Below are positions 8,112 to 16,546 of a stretch of 64,000 nt of DNA, in pieces. Both the position numbers and the translations under genes were made by a program. A model generated the notes under the pieces. The model was not told the DNA's origin, made no database searches, and saw only the letters and a list, made by a program, of their open reading frames with translations. The stretch is from Marinilabiliaceae bacterium JC017. Lineage in GTDB: Bacteria; Bacteroidota; Bacteroidia; Bacteroidales; Marinilabiliaceae. The stretch is from assembly GCA_004296775.1 (NCBI GenBank), contig RHGE01000023.1, positions 20,684 through 84,683 on the forward strand, read 5' to 3'. Each line of letters starts with the position of its first letter. The first letter of the stretch is position 1.

Positions 8112-9131
8112 TTAGTCGGCTGACCTGAATTGCTCCAGGAAGCGCACATCGTTTTCGAAGAACAGGCGAATGTCTTTTATCTGGTAGCGCAACATGGTAA
8201 TCCGTTCGATTCCCATTCCAAAGGCAAAGCCGGTATATTCCGAACTGTCAATGTTGTTACATTCCAACACAGCAGGATCAACCATACCACATCCTAAGAT
8301 CTCTACCCAACCGGAACCTTTACATACGTTACAGCCTTTACCGCCACACAGTGAACAAGAGATGTCCATCTCTGCTGAAGGTTCAGTAAATGGGAAATAG
8401 GATGGACGTAATCTGATCTTTGTGTCTTGTCCAAACATCTCTTTAGCGAAATACAGAAGCGTTTGCTTCAGGTCGGCAAAGGAGACATTCTTATCGATGA
8501 ATAAGCCTTCTACCTGGTGGAAAATACAGTGTGCCCTGGCAGAGATTGCTTCGTTACGAAATACCCGGCCCGGGAAAATAGCCCTAATCGGTGGCTTCTG
8601 TTTTTCCATCACGCGCACCTGTACCGAGGAAGTATGCGTTCTTAGCAATATATCGGGATCCTGTGCGATAAAGAAAGTATCTTGCATGTCACGTGCAGGG
8701 TGTTCCAATGGGAAATTCAACGCCGTAAACACGTGCCAGTCATCTTCAATCTCCGGCCCTTCAGCGATGGTGAATCCCAGGCGACCAAAGATATCAACAA
8801 TCTCATTTTTTACGATGGATAAGGGATGCCGTCCTCCTATCTCAAAAGAAGTACCCGGTAAGGTTAAATCAACATTACCCTGATCATGAGAAGAGGCCTG
8901 AAAACTATCTTTCAGTTCATTGATCTTCTCCTGAGCCATCACTTTTAACTCATTCAGTACCTTTCCTACTTCACGTTTTTGCTCATTAGGAATGGTCTTA
9001 AACTCGTCAAAGAGCTGTGAAACCAGGCCTTTTTTACTCAGGTATTTTATCCGTAGCTGTTCTGCTTCGTCAGCAGTTTGGGCTACTGTACTTTTTACTT
9101 CTTCTGCTAGCTGTTTTATTTTCTCAAGCAT
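8112..9131 (-). CDS. pheS: Phenylalanyl-tRNA synthetase alpha subunit
   Basis: Catalytic subunit of the alpha2beta2 enzyme that charges tRNA-Phe. It has an N-terminal coiled coil (residues about 1-90), class II motif 2 (FRNEAISARAHCIFHQVEGL) and motif 3 (GFAFGMGIERITMLR), plus the CSLCGGKGCNVCKGSGW cysteine segment seen in many bacterial PheS. I start it at the internal ATG reading MLEKIKQLAEEV (339 residues). A longer frame up to 9200 is open, but a TAAATTTG promoter box lies inside it and its extra residues do not belong to the family. pheT is not in the window. Confidence 0.96.
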   Translation of the reverse strand: MLEKIKQLAEEVKSTVAQTADEAEQLRIKYLSKKGLVSQLFDEFKTIPNEQKREVGKVLNELKVMAQEKINELKDSFQASSHDQGNVDLTLPGTSFEIGGRHPLSIVKNEIVDIFGRLGFTIAEGPEIEDDWHVFTALNFPLEHPARDMQDTFFIAQDPDILLRTHTSSVQVRVMEKQKPPIRAIFPGRVFRNEAISARAHCIFHQVEGLFIDKNVSFADLKQTLLYFAKEMFGQDTKIRLRPSYFPFTEPSAEMDISCSLCGGKGCNVCKGSGWVEILGCGMVDPAVLECNNIDSSEYTGFAFGMGIERITMLRYQIKDIRLFFENDVRFLEQFRSAD

Positions 9132-9163
9132 ATTTCCACTTATTTCATTGCAATCGCGACGCG

Positions 9164-9171
9164 CAAATTTA
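9164..9171 (-). promoter_or_regulatory. -7 box TAAATTTG of pheS
   Basis: Exact TAnnTTTG on the minus strand, 32 bases before the chosen pheS ATG. It decides against the upstream start of the longer open frame. Confidence 0.6.
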
Positions 9172-9327
9172 ATAAATAGTTCGGGATGAAGGAGCACCAC
9201 ATCTTAATTAATCATTAAAAAGCCGTTATGCCATTTGGGGATTAATCGGGAGTTAGGCGCCCTCAGAGCCTTAAAAATTAATTATCAACGTCGAGTAGTT
9301 ATTGATTATTATATACCCTGTCAGCAA

Positions 9328-10623
9328 TTAACGGGTCAATATTTCAATGGTTAAAACACGAATGTCTTTCACCGGCCTGTCCACCGCATAGGTTTCTACA
9401 GCCGCTATTTTATCCACAATAGCCATTCCTCGCACCACCTCGCCAAATACGGTGTAGTCCCCATCCAGGTAGGGTGCTCCGCCTGTGGTTGTATAAACGC
9501 TCCGTTGCTGTTTGGTGAATTTCGTCCCTTTCTCCTCTTCCAGTTCATCCAGTTCGCTATTGGAAAAGGAGCGGCCTGAGATAATGTAAAACTGTGATCC
9601 GTCCGACCGGTTTTTGGGATTTCGGTCACGAGGCAGCTTAGAGGCCGCTACGGCGCCCCGCCGGTGAAACAGCTGCGGTTTAATATTCATGGGTAGCGTG
9701 TAACCAGGACCTTGCCAGCCCACCACATCGTCTTTTTTGGCATATTTAGTATCGGAGGCGCCGGTTTGAATCAGGAAATTCTCCAGCACCCGGTGTACCA
9801 ATAAGCTGTCGTAAAACTGATCTGAAACCAGCTTGATGAAGTTATCGCGGTACTTTTGTGTGGCATCGTACAAATGAATGTCGATGTTTCCCATGGTGGT
9901 TTTTATGCGAAAGCCTTTTACTTTTTTATGCGAGATATAAACCTTATCTGATTTAGCACTCAAATCAAACAGAGCCTGGGGCCTCTTCATTTTCTCTTTT
10001 ACCAGTTTGGTGATCCACTTGGCATGAAGCGCCGTGCTGAGAATTGTATCTTTCGAGGTTCTCTTTTGATTGATACCAACCAATTGGTGTCTTTTGTCAA
10101 AGACCGGTTTTCCCGCTATCAGTTCATTACTTAATATGGGCTGAAAGCTAATGGTGTCATTCTTTTGCTCTGAATCTAATGAAGCCTTTCGGACAAACAA
10201 CTTTCTGTTTTTTCTGAAAAGCGAATAGATGGTATCCGGGTTGCTTGGTACATGGGATAACTTGAGGGCGTTGGGGTTCTTCCGGGCTACTTCCAGCAAT
10301 ACCAGGTTTAACCCAAAATCGTAGGCCACAAAACCCTTTACCTCGGTAAAATCTTCGGTGTCCATTGGTGATATTTTAGCCCGGTAGCAGCCTTTAATTA
10401 AATCCAGGTTAGTTACCACCAGGTTAGTGCCCACGTAAAAGCCATATCCCCGCTTCAATATTCGGGTGTAATGATCAAAAGTTTGAATGGATACAATGCC
10501 TTTTACATTGGATTGGTACGATCCGGTGTATGTTTTCGGTGATTTGGATGCCTGCCGGTTGCTTTTCTCTCCGCCACAGGCAATAACAGCAAAAACTAAT
10601 AAGCTATAAATAAAGCAACGCAT
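9328..10623 (-). CDS. Dead trypsin-like domain fused to a cyclophilin
   Basis: An exported two-domain protein. Residues 1-16 look like a lipoprotein signal (VFAVIACGGEKS, Cys16). Residues about 40-205 resemble the HtrA-type protease fold, but the triad is gone: the His of TNxH is Asp (TNLD), the Asp position is Asn (GLNLVLLEV), and the GNSGxP serine is Ala (ELIAGKPVFD). Residues about 235-430 form a cyclophilin peptidyl-prolyl isomerase (VHRVLENFLIQTGA, GSQFYIISG, YLDGDYTVFGEVVRG). Relative to human CypA the Arg55/Phe60/Gln63 equivalents remain, Met61 is Leu, Trp121 is Tyr and His126 is Tyr. It is the last gene of a cyclophilin operon and likely folds or holds envelope proteins. Confidence 0.82.
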   Translation of the reverse strand: MRCFIYSLLVFAVIACGGEKSNRQASKSPKTYTGSYQSNVKGIVSIQTFDHYTRILKRGYGFYVGTNLVVTNLDLIKGCYRAKISPMDTEDFTEVKGFVAYDFGLNLVLLEVARKNPNALKLSHVPSNPDTIYSLFRKNRKLFVRKASLDSEQKNDTISFQPILSNELIAGKPVFDKRHQLVGINQKRTSKDTILSTALHAKWITKLVKEKMKRPQALFDLSAKSDKVYISHKKVKGFRIKTTMGNIDIHLYDATQKYRDNFIKLVSDQFYDSLLVHRVLENFLIQTGASDTKYAKKDDVVGWQGPGYTLPMNIKPQLFHRRGAVAASKLPRDRNPKNRSDGSQFYIISGRSFSNSELDELEEEKGTKFTKQQRSVYTTTGGAPYLDGDYTVFGEVVRGMAIVDKIAAVETYAVDRPVKDIRVLTIEILTR

Positions 10624-10628
10624 TGTAT

Positions 10629-11438
10629 TCAGAGTTTAATGACGGAAACTTTCATCTTCACATCGGTTACCGGACGGTTGTTTTTATCTGTTTTTAAACG
10701 GGCAATCTTATTAATCACCTCCATGCCTTGCGTCACCTCCCCAAATACTGTGTATTCCCCATCCAGGTCGGGAGTGCCGCCAATGGTTGTGTAGGCTTTG
10801 CGTTGGGCTTCGGTAAACTCCTTTTTGTCGGAGATGCTGTAGTGGAAATTAATCTCATCTTTTATCGCCCTGAGTTTTTTGTTGAAGGCCTTGGGGTCGG
10901 TCTTCTTTAATTCTGCAAGTTCAGCCTTATGCGGTAGGTAATATTTTTTTTTCAGGTCTATCTTAATGGGGTTATTGTGGGCTTTCTCAATCAAATCCAA
11001 TTCTTCGTTGGTGTACACACGCCCTTTTACAATATAGAACTGGGCAATGTCCGACATCTTGAAATGGTTAATATCCTCCGGTTGTCGGGGCGCACACAAC
11101 GCGCCTTTCTTATGGAAACAAGCATCGTTAAATTCCGAGTCAATCACGTTCGATTTGCTGCCATAGCCAATATGTTTTCCGGGAGGAGCGTTCCGTGAAT
11201 CGGACGATCCTCCCTGGATAACAAAGTTTTTTACCACCCGGTAGAACAACGTTCCGTCAAAGTGTTGTTCACCGGCCAGTTTCAGAAAGTTATCCCGGTG
11301 ATTGGGGGTGTCATTGTATAGCTTTACTTTCATATTGCCCATATTGGTTGAAATGAGCACATAAAACACCGGCTCCTGTGCCCGGCCAACCTGACCCAAC
11401 AGCATAATAAGGATCCAAACACCTAATAACCTCCTCAT
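10629..11438 (-). CDS. Exported cyclophilin-type peptidyl-prolyl isomerase
   Basis: Periplasmic isomerase with an N-terminal signal peptide ending near GRAQEP (residue 20). The cyclophilin core is recognisable: TNMGNMKVKLYNDTP, FYRVVKNFVIQGGS and DLDGEYTVFGEVTQG. Arg, Phe and Gln of the active site are present, Met61 is Val, and the Trp121/His126 positions are Asp and Tyr. A charged insertion of about 60 residues (about 150-210, rich in Lys/Asp) splits the fold before the last strands, as in its neighbour. Middle gene of the operon, 11 bases after the upstream cyclophilin and five before the fusion gene. Catalytic activity is likely but unproven given the substitutions. Confidence 0.88.
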   Translation of the reverse strand: MRRLLGVWILIMLLGQVGRAQEPVFYVLISTNMGNMKVKLYNDTPNHRDNFLKLAGEQHFDGTLFYRVVKNFVIQGGSSDSRNAPPGKHIGYGSKSNVIDSEFNDACFHKKGALCAPRQPEDINHFKMSDIAQFYIVKGRVYTNEELDLIEKAHNNPIKIDLKKKYYLPHKAELAELKKTDPKAFNKKLRAIKDEINFHYSISDKKEFTEAQRKAYTTIGGTPDLDGEYTVFGEVTQGMEVINKIARLKTDKNNRPVTDVKMKVSVIKL

Positions 11439-11449
11439 ATCAATTCTTT

Positions 11450-12256
11450 TTATTTAGCAAGTTCAATTTTCATGCGTACATCGGTTACCGGACGATTGTT
11501 TTTGTCGATTTCAACATCGGCAATTTTATCAATCACATCCAGGCCTTCCACCACTTCTCCAAACACGGTGTAGTTTGAATCCAGAAATGGTACTCCACCC
11601 TCGGTTTTGTATACCTCTCTTAGGTCAGCCGGAATTTCATACTTAGGCTTGTCTGCGGCTTCCTTTTCTACACGTGCCATAATTGTTTGTTGAAGCGCCA
11701 TCATGGCATTCTTGTCGCCACTCTGCTGAACCGCTCTCAAGGTATCCTGATATTCCGGTAACATGGCATAAAACACCTGTTGCTTCGTCATGTCGTTCAT
11801 TTTGGCCTCAATTTGATCCAACTCTTCGTCAGTGTATTTTTTCCCCTGAACAATGTAGAATTGCGAGCCTGATGATTTTTTCTCAGGATTTACCTGATCC
11901 CCTTCACGAGCAGCAGCAATCACCCCTTTTTTATGGAAATAATGAGGGTAATCGATCTCTGCAGGTAGCGTGTAACCAGGGCCACCCATGCCCAACATAT
12001 CACCTGGTTTGGCCGTTTTTGAATCCGGATCGCCACCCTGAATCATGAACTCCTTGATCACCCGGTGAAACATCAACGAATCAAAATAGCCCTCTTGTGT
12101 CAGCTTCAGAAAGTTGTCGCGGTGACCGGGGGTTTCATCGTATAACTTGATTTTCATGTCACCCATTTCGGTATGTACCACAACCAGGTTTTTATCCGAC
12201 AGCTGGCAGCCAGCCAGGACTAGTACCATTAAAAATGGCAAAATTAGTTTTCTCAT
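11450..12256 (-). CDS. Cyclophilin-type peptidyl-prolyl isomerase lipoprotein
   Basis: Membrane-anchored isomerase with a lipobox at VLAGC (Cys16). The core motifs are the best conserved of the three tandem copies: FHRVIKEFMIQGGDPDS retains the CypA Arg55, Phe60, Met61 and Gln63 equivalents, followed by GGPGYTLPAEI and SGSQFYIVQG. The Trp121/His126 positions are Phe and Tyr (FLDSNYTVFGEVVEG). An inserted helical segment of about 70 residues (residues about 140-205, KMNDMTKQQVFYAM onward) is typical of Bacteroidota copies. It is transcribed after the small hypothetical gene, with a five-base gap. Confidence 0.9.
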   Translation of the reverse strand: MRKLILPFLMVLVLAGCQLSDKNLVVVHTEMGDMKIKLYDETPGHRDNFLKLTQEGYFDSLMFHRVIKEFMIQGGDPDSKTAKPGDMLGMGGPGYTLPAEIDYPHYFHKKGVIAAAREGDQVNPEKKSSGSQFYIVQGKKYTDEELDQIEAKMNDMTKQQVFYAMLPEYQDTLRAVQQSGDKNAMMALQQTIMARVEKEAADKPKYEIPADLREVYKTEGGVPFLDSNYTVFGEVVEGLDVIDKIADVEIDKNNRPVTDVRMKIELAK

Positions 12257-12261
12257 CTTTT

Positions 12262-12603
12262 TTAATTAATCTCGTGAATGTTAAAATATTGAATTAAACC
12301 CTTTTTGATTAGTTGATGTTGATATGCAGGGAGCATCGAATCCATGGGCTTTATGGTTTTGAACAAAGGCCATCCCTCTTCGTCTTTCCCCGTTTCTTCC
12401 AGGTAACCCGCCAAACAGAAAATGTGGCATCGACCCAGGTTTATCAAATCCATCTTCTCCGACCGGCTAAAGCTTCTAATTCCTTGTCCAAGCTCCTGAA
12501 CGCCTGTTATGAAAAGCAAAAACTCCACATCAGCCGACACCTTAAAATGCTTACTTGCTCTCAGCAATAAGTCATTCCATGTTTGTTCAAATTCCGTATT
12601 CAT
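12262..12603 (-). CDS. Conserved small hypothetical protein, first gene of the cyclophilin operon
   Basis: A 113-residue soluble protein that I cannot assign to a function. It starts at MNTEFEQTWNDLL; a longer frame up to 12705 is open, but its extra residues are a hydrophobic run without family support. It contains several short helices, a LINLGRCHIFCLAGYL segment with two cysteines, and an aromatic C-terminus. No signal peptide is seen, so it is probably cytoplasmic, unlike the isomerases that follow it five bases downstream. Co-transcription with the cyclophilin genes is the only functional hint. Confidence 0.7.
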   Translation of the reverse strand: MNTEFEQTWNDLLLRASKHFKVSADVEFLLFITGVQELGQGIRSFSRSEKMDLINLGRCHIFCLAGYLEETGKDEEGWPLFKTIKPMDSMLPAYQHQLIKKGLIQYFNIHEIN

Positions 12604-12773
12604 ATATGTTTTCAAAAGTACCAAAAATAGATAAAGGCCAAAAATCATGGTTTGTTCACCCATTTCAACGCCATGCCGGTTCCCCTGCAATAGGCCCATA
12701 ATCACTCTTCCCCGGTTAATTTGAAATAAATAAAATCTTCAACAAGCATCCCCAACCCTTAATCTTTTTTTAT

Positions 12774-12890
12774 GCGTCCCGCCTCGCCTGAGGCTCGCCG
12801 CCGGGCTTTCCGTTCCTACTCCTCGCTCTCCTCACCCGCCGGGCCTTATATCGCTGCGGGGTATCCACTACAATCCCTGGCCGGAAACCA
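12774..12890. repeat. GC-rich intergenic block, candidate dispersed repeat
   Basis: Composition jumps to strongly GC-rich within an AT-rich neighbourhood. It holds a CCGGGC(T/C)TT element twice, a small GCCTC/GAGGC hairpin at its left end and pyrimidine-rich text. It codes for nothing visible. From memory, similar pyrimidine-rich blocks recur between genes in other Bacteroidota genomes, so it may be a dispersed (REP-like) repeat, but only one copy is in this window. Confidence 0.45.
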
Positions 12891-12892
12891 AT

Positions 12893-12932
12893 AGCAGTGA
12901 TCAGTTAGCAGTGAACAGTTAGCAGTGGACAG
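12893..12932. repeat. Short tandem repeat, about 14 bp unit
   Basis: CAGTTAGCAGTGAA-like units occur about three times in a row (AGCAGTGAT, CAGTTAGCAGTGAA, CAGTTAGCAGTGGA). Non-coding simple repeat directly between the GC-rich block and the larger array. Confidence 0.7.
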
Positions 12933-12978
12933 TAAATAATTACCCTCTCTTACCAGTGATTAGATAAACTGCTAAAAA

Positions 12979-13348
12979 ATCACCCGGGAGCTTTAGAAAT
13001 CGCATTGCATCACCAAAAAATCATTCAGGAGCATCAGAAAACACTCAAACGCAAAGAAAAAACACTCAAGAGCAACGGAAAATCATTCAAGGGCTCTGGA
13101 AAACATCCAAGAACTCCGAAAAATCATTCAAGCGCAAAGAAAAATCACCCAAGGGCATTGGAAAAACATCCAAGAGCTCCGGAAAACATCCAAGAGCATA
13201 AAAAAATCATTCAAGTGCATTAGGAAAACACTCAAGAGCATCGGAAAATCATCCAAGAGCTCAGGAAATCATCCAAGAGCACCAGAAAACACTCAAGAGC
13301 TTCGGAAAACATTCCAGCGCATCAGAATTCATTCCAGCGCTATAAAAA
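12979..13348. repeat. Non-coding array of ~17 degenerate 19-22 bp units (family A, copy 1)
   Basis: The consensus unit is about ATCATTCAAGAGCATCGGAAA. Unit length drifts between 19 and 22 bases, so no reading frame is preserved. Each unit carries an A tract (GGAAAA) spaced about every 20-21 bases. The same family occurs in the opposite orientation at 36377-36720. A 72-codon frame across the array is only a by-product of the repetition. It is not CRISPR-like, as there are no separate repeats and spacers. Confidence 0.9.
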
Positions 13349-13458
13349 AGCAAGCTTCATGGCTGATCAATGAAAAACAAACCAATAATATCAAAGCTAT
13401 TTTAATCACCAATCGGGATAATAAAGAGATAACCCGTTTCCAATCTGGAAAAATAGTT

Positions 13459-13466
13459 TATTTTTG
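13459..13466 (+). promoter_or_regulatory. -7 box TATTTTTG of the tRNA-Val gene
   Basis: Exact TAnnTTTG, 11 bases before the tRNA, with TTTC 18 bases further upstream as a possible -33 element. Confidence 0.6.
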
Positions 13467-13477
13467 CAATCAGACAC

Positions 13478-13552
13478 GGGTTGTTAGCTCAGTTGGTTTA
13501 GAGCATTACCTTGACAGGGTAGGGGTCACTGGTTCGAATCCAGTACAACCCA
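13478..13552 (+). tRNA. tRNA-Val (anticodon GAC)
   Basis: A cloverleaf can be folded. The acceptor stem pairs GGGTTGT with ACAACCC, and A is the discriminator base. The D arm is AGCTCAGTTGGTTTAGAGC. The anticodon arm is TTACC-TTGACAG-GGTAG with GAC at the anticodon position. The T arm contains GGTTCGAATCC. The 3' CCA is not encoded. A TAnnTTTG promoter precedes it and a terminator follows. Confidence 0.95.
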
Positions 13553-13562
13553 CATTCAAATA

Positions 13563-13594
13563 AAAAAGGCTGTTTATTACAACAGCCTTTTTTT
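13563..13594. terminator. Bidirectional terminator between tRNA-Val and the DUF748-like gene
   Basis: Stem AAAGGCTGTT / AACAGCCTTT with A and T runs on the two sides, between convergent transcripts. Confidence 0.9.
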
Positions 13595-13614
13595 ATTTAT
13601 TCTTCCTGTTAAAA

Positions 13615-15831
13615 TTATTTCAACGTAACCTCTACCTTATATTTAGGGCTTTTCAGTTCCTCCGGAATATTTTTCAGGTCAGCCGTAGTAATCTCAAAAT
13701 TTTCCCGGGCAATACCTTTTTCTTCTTCAAGATAATGTGTGATAAGCGCGTTTCTTGTTGAGATTAGTTGGGTGAAAGTTTGCCCGATTGTTTCTTCTCC
13801 CACCAATTGATAACATTTGCTTCCCATGCTAAGCGAATCCGGCAGGTGATTATACTGAGCCATATAGGCGTTGAATGCCTCATCTTCATCATTGATTTCC
13901 AGCAGGCGCTTTTCAAGAGCCAGGGAATCTTCCGTGTTGTTAAGTGGCATTGTGGCAGCCAACATGCGCCGTTTAACTTCTCTGACGGCAAGGTGTTCTT
14001 TTTCAATCATGGGATCTGTTTGTTGTGAAAAAGAAAATACCAGGTCTGGTTTCTTGGTGATGATGGTGTAAATCTTATCAAGTGTTTTGCGTTGTGCTAC
14101 CCCGAGCGAATCCTGCATGTAATCGAAGGGCAAGGTCTCCAGGCTTTCGGGATTGGTTCCCGCCAGGCTGCTTAGCGCCTTAAACGGCGAACTGGCTGTT
14201 TTAATTAAAAAGTTCATGAAGGCTTTCCAGATGATTTTTCCCAGCCTGAACTCCGGATCGGATGGATTGCCGGTAACCGGCAGATTGAAAGCAATGACGT
14301 CATTGGGGTCTTTCAACAGGTAAAGGCCCAGCCGAATAGGCGTATTGGTGGCCGTGGTGTCTCCTGTTTTATCACCAAATTCCAACTCTTCAATGCGTAC
14401 ATCGTTCTGGTTTTCCATCTTCTTTTTAGTCATATTCACCTGGCATTTATAGGTAAAATCGCCTTGTGTGATGGGACGGCCAATGTGGTATTCAGTATAG
14501 GGAGAAAAGCTCATTAGTTGCAGCTTTTTCAGGTGGCCGTCAAAATCAAATCGATAGGGATCTTCCAGGCTGAAATGGCTGGTTCCTGAAAACATACCGT
14601 TGTCATTCATGTTTATCGAAAAGGAAACAGGAATGTTGTCTGCGTTTTCATCAATGGCACCAATGGCCGTGTTAATAGCCTTGAATTCATATTTAAATGC
14701 GCGATTGAGGGTTAAATCGGCCAGGGTAATTACCCCATTATTTACCATTATGGAGTCGATGTGGTATTTTATAACCGTTGAATCTTCCGGTAGACTCTCT
14801 GGTTTGGATTCAATGGTTGTTGAATCTTCTTCCATCAACGGAAGAAAAACCTTTTCGATGTTACTGCCGTCTTTTTCCAGTTTTGCGTAGAGGCGTGGCT
14901 CTTCTACCCGGATATTTCCCAGTTTATAATAGGATTTGTCTATGTCCAGTGAATCAAATTCTGTGAAAAACTGTGTGGCAGAAATCAGGGTTTCGCCATT
15001 CGTTGCGGTCATTTCAAAAGCATCTAAGGTGGCATCCCCCGAAATAATAAGATCCATCACCTGGGCCATGTCACCATGAATGCGCAGATTGGTGTGCAGA
15101 AACCCATTTACTGCTCCCACATTTAAATATTCCTTCAGGTAATTGGTGGCGGCATTAATTCCGATGCTATCCATGTCCAGGGACAGCAGGTATTTGTTTT
15201 GCCGGTGATCCACATTGGCACCAAGGGAAACGGCTCCGTGTGCTCCTATTCGGAAATCAACACCCATCTGTGACTCTTCGCTGTTCCAGGCAATCAGGGG
15301 GAGGTTCAGATTCAGGTTTTCCATCATCACAAGGTTATCAACCAACTGATCGTAGTAATGTATCCGTCCTTGTAATAAATGAATGTTTCTCACTGAAAAA
15401 TGCAACGGATCTGAATCGTTGGGCTCCACACTCTCTTCTGTTGAGATAGTATCTTGAGCGGGGGGCACCAGGTCATCGAAGTTAAAAGCTTCCCCGTTTT
15501 GTGTTACCGACACGAAGGCACTGTCTAATGTTATGGCAGAGAACGCGTACTCATTGTGCAGCAATTTCCAGGGTTGGAAATTCACATACAATTCTTTGAA
15601 GGCCGCAAATGTATCCACTTTGTTTTGTTCATACATCACGAATTCCTTCGCACGGATTGCCACTTTCAGGTAGTTAATATGTAGTTCTTTGAGTTGTATG
15701 CGACGCCCGATCAGTGTCTCGCTATTTTTCACCAAATAGTTTTTTGCAATGGTTGAAAGGAAAAACAATCCCAAGAATAGAAGCAGAAGTAATCCGCCCA
15801 CTATGATGTATCGTTTTTTAATCTGTTTCAT
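13615..15831 (-). CDS. AsmA/DUF748-like inner-membrane-anchored envelope protein
   Basis: A 738-residue protein with one N-terminal membrane segment (residues about 8-28, VGGLLLLLFLGLFFLS) and a large periplasmic part. It alternates short beta strands in the pattern of the AsmA/TamB-like superfamily. The block WKAFMNFLIKTASSPFKALSSL near residue 540 is characteristic of DUF748 proteins. Relatives are thought to act in lipid transport or envelope assembly; that is family inference, not seen here. The C-terminal 150 residues look helical with an OmpA-like flavour (KYKVEVTLK at the end). Transcribed alone, with its own shared terminator. Confidence 0.8.
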   Translation of the reverse strand: MKQIKKRYIIVGGLLLLLFLGLFFLSTIAKNYLVKNSETLIGRRIQLKELHINYLKVAIRAKEFVMYEQNKVDTFAAFKELYVNFQPWKLLHNEYAFSAITLDSAFVSVTQNGEAFNFDDLVPPAQDTISTEESVEPNDSDPLHFSVRNIHLLQGRIHYYDQLVDNLVMMENLNLNLPLIAWNSEESQMGVDFRIGAHGAVSLGANVDHRQNKYLLSLDMDSIGINAATNYLKEYLNVGAVNGFLHTNLRIHGDMAQVMDLIISGDATLDAFEMTATNGETLISATQFFTEFDSLDIDKSYYKLGNIRVEEPRLYAKLEKDGSNIEKVFLPLMEEDSTTIESKPESLPEDSTVIKYHIDSIMVNNGVITLADLTLNRAFKYEFKAINTAIGAIDENADNIPVSFSINMNDNGMFSGTSHFSLEDPYRFDFDGHLKKLQLMSFSPYTEYHIGRPITQGDFTYKCQVNMTKKKMENQNDVRIEELEFGDKTGDTTATNTPIRLGLYLLKDPNDVIAFNLPVTGNPSDPEFRLGKIIWKAFMNFLIKTASSPFKALSSLAGTNPESLETLPFDYMQDSLGVAQRKTLDKIYTIITKKPDLVFSFSQQTDPMIEKEHLAVREVKRRMLAATMPLNNTEDSLALEKRLLEINDEDEAFNAYMAQYNHLPDSLSMGSKCYQLVGEETIGQTFTQLISTRNALITHYLEEEKGIARENFEITTADLKNIPEELKSPKYKVEVTLK

Positions 15832-16546
15832 GGGTAAATGGTTTGTGTTTTAATATTCTTGCTGAATTTGATTTAATGGTAAAGATTAATAAATAATTCC
15901 AAAATCTGATGGATCAGGGCGTAACAAAAAAATACCATTGCCATTTTTTTCAGCTGCAATGGTATCTTTCGCCAATGAAATTATAAGTTATCTCTTTAAT
16001 AAAGGGTGTTGTTTGATCACCACGATAACTTCTGCCGGGTTGGTTTATCTCAAGATGAATGCCACAGTTGGACGGAAATAAATAAAAGGTTTGAATATTC
16101 TTTAATCTTTGTAAAAGAGGATATGCAACGGTCTTTTTTATAATAACTGGTTGATTTCTTTTAATTCTCGTGGATACATGTTCGCAGGATATTAATCGGG
16201 TATCATCGGTAAAATAAATCTTCTATTTTTGTCACCTGAAACAATTTGAAAGGAACAATCTTTGTTTTGAAGTTGCGCGTTTGTCAACAGGGAAATAATT
16301 AATGATGCGTATTAACATTGGATCGTTATTTCAACTGATTTTACATTGACTGGAAAAGCAGAGCTGAAATTTATCCATGCGATGAATTGGACTTGATACT
16401 CGGGTGATATTTTTTTTAATATCGAACCATCTATTGATAAAGGAATTTGATACGCAAGCGGATGATTTAAGAAGTAGGTTGGTGACGCAACTTTTAATTT
16501 GACTTGTGGTCTATATATTTATTTTCTGGATTTTAATTTTAAAAAC
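15832..16546. other. 715-base intergenic region with an orphan terminator
   Basis: No gene with a credible start codon is present. It holds a strong minus-strand terminator (15924-15965) that no minus-strand gene explains. It also holds a start-less minus-strand open frame of about 90 codons ending in that hairpin, a TATTTTTG box at 16224-16231, and an AT palindrome (GATATT-T6-AATATC) near 16410. It may encode an unrecognised small RNA or hold a decayed gene. Confidence 0.5.
15924..15965 (-). terminator. Orphan Rho-independent terminator on the minus strand
   Basis: The 10 bp perfect stem ATACCATTGC / GCAATGGTAT is followed on the minus strand by seven T residues and GTT. The next minus-strand gene lies downstream (15831), and nothing recognisable is transcribed into it from the right. 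Confidence 0.75.

Noticed and set aside
13005..13223. 72-codon open frame in array A
   Set aside because: The frame is open only by repeat composition; unit lengths are not multiples of three.
12979..13348. Possible CRISPR array
   Set aside because: Units are contiguous and degenerate, 19-22 bases, with no constant repeat separated by unique spacers, and no cas genes are in the window.
15971..16240. Minus-strand frame of about 90 codons ending in the orphan terminator
   Set aside because: No ATG, GTG or TTG start in frame and no recognisable domain; mentioned only as support for the orphan-terminator finding.
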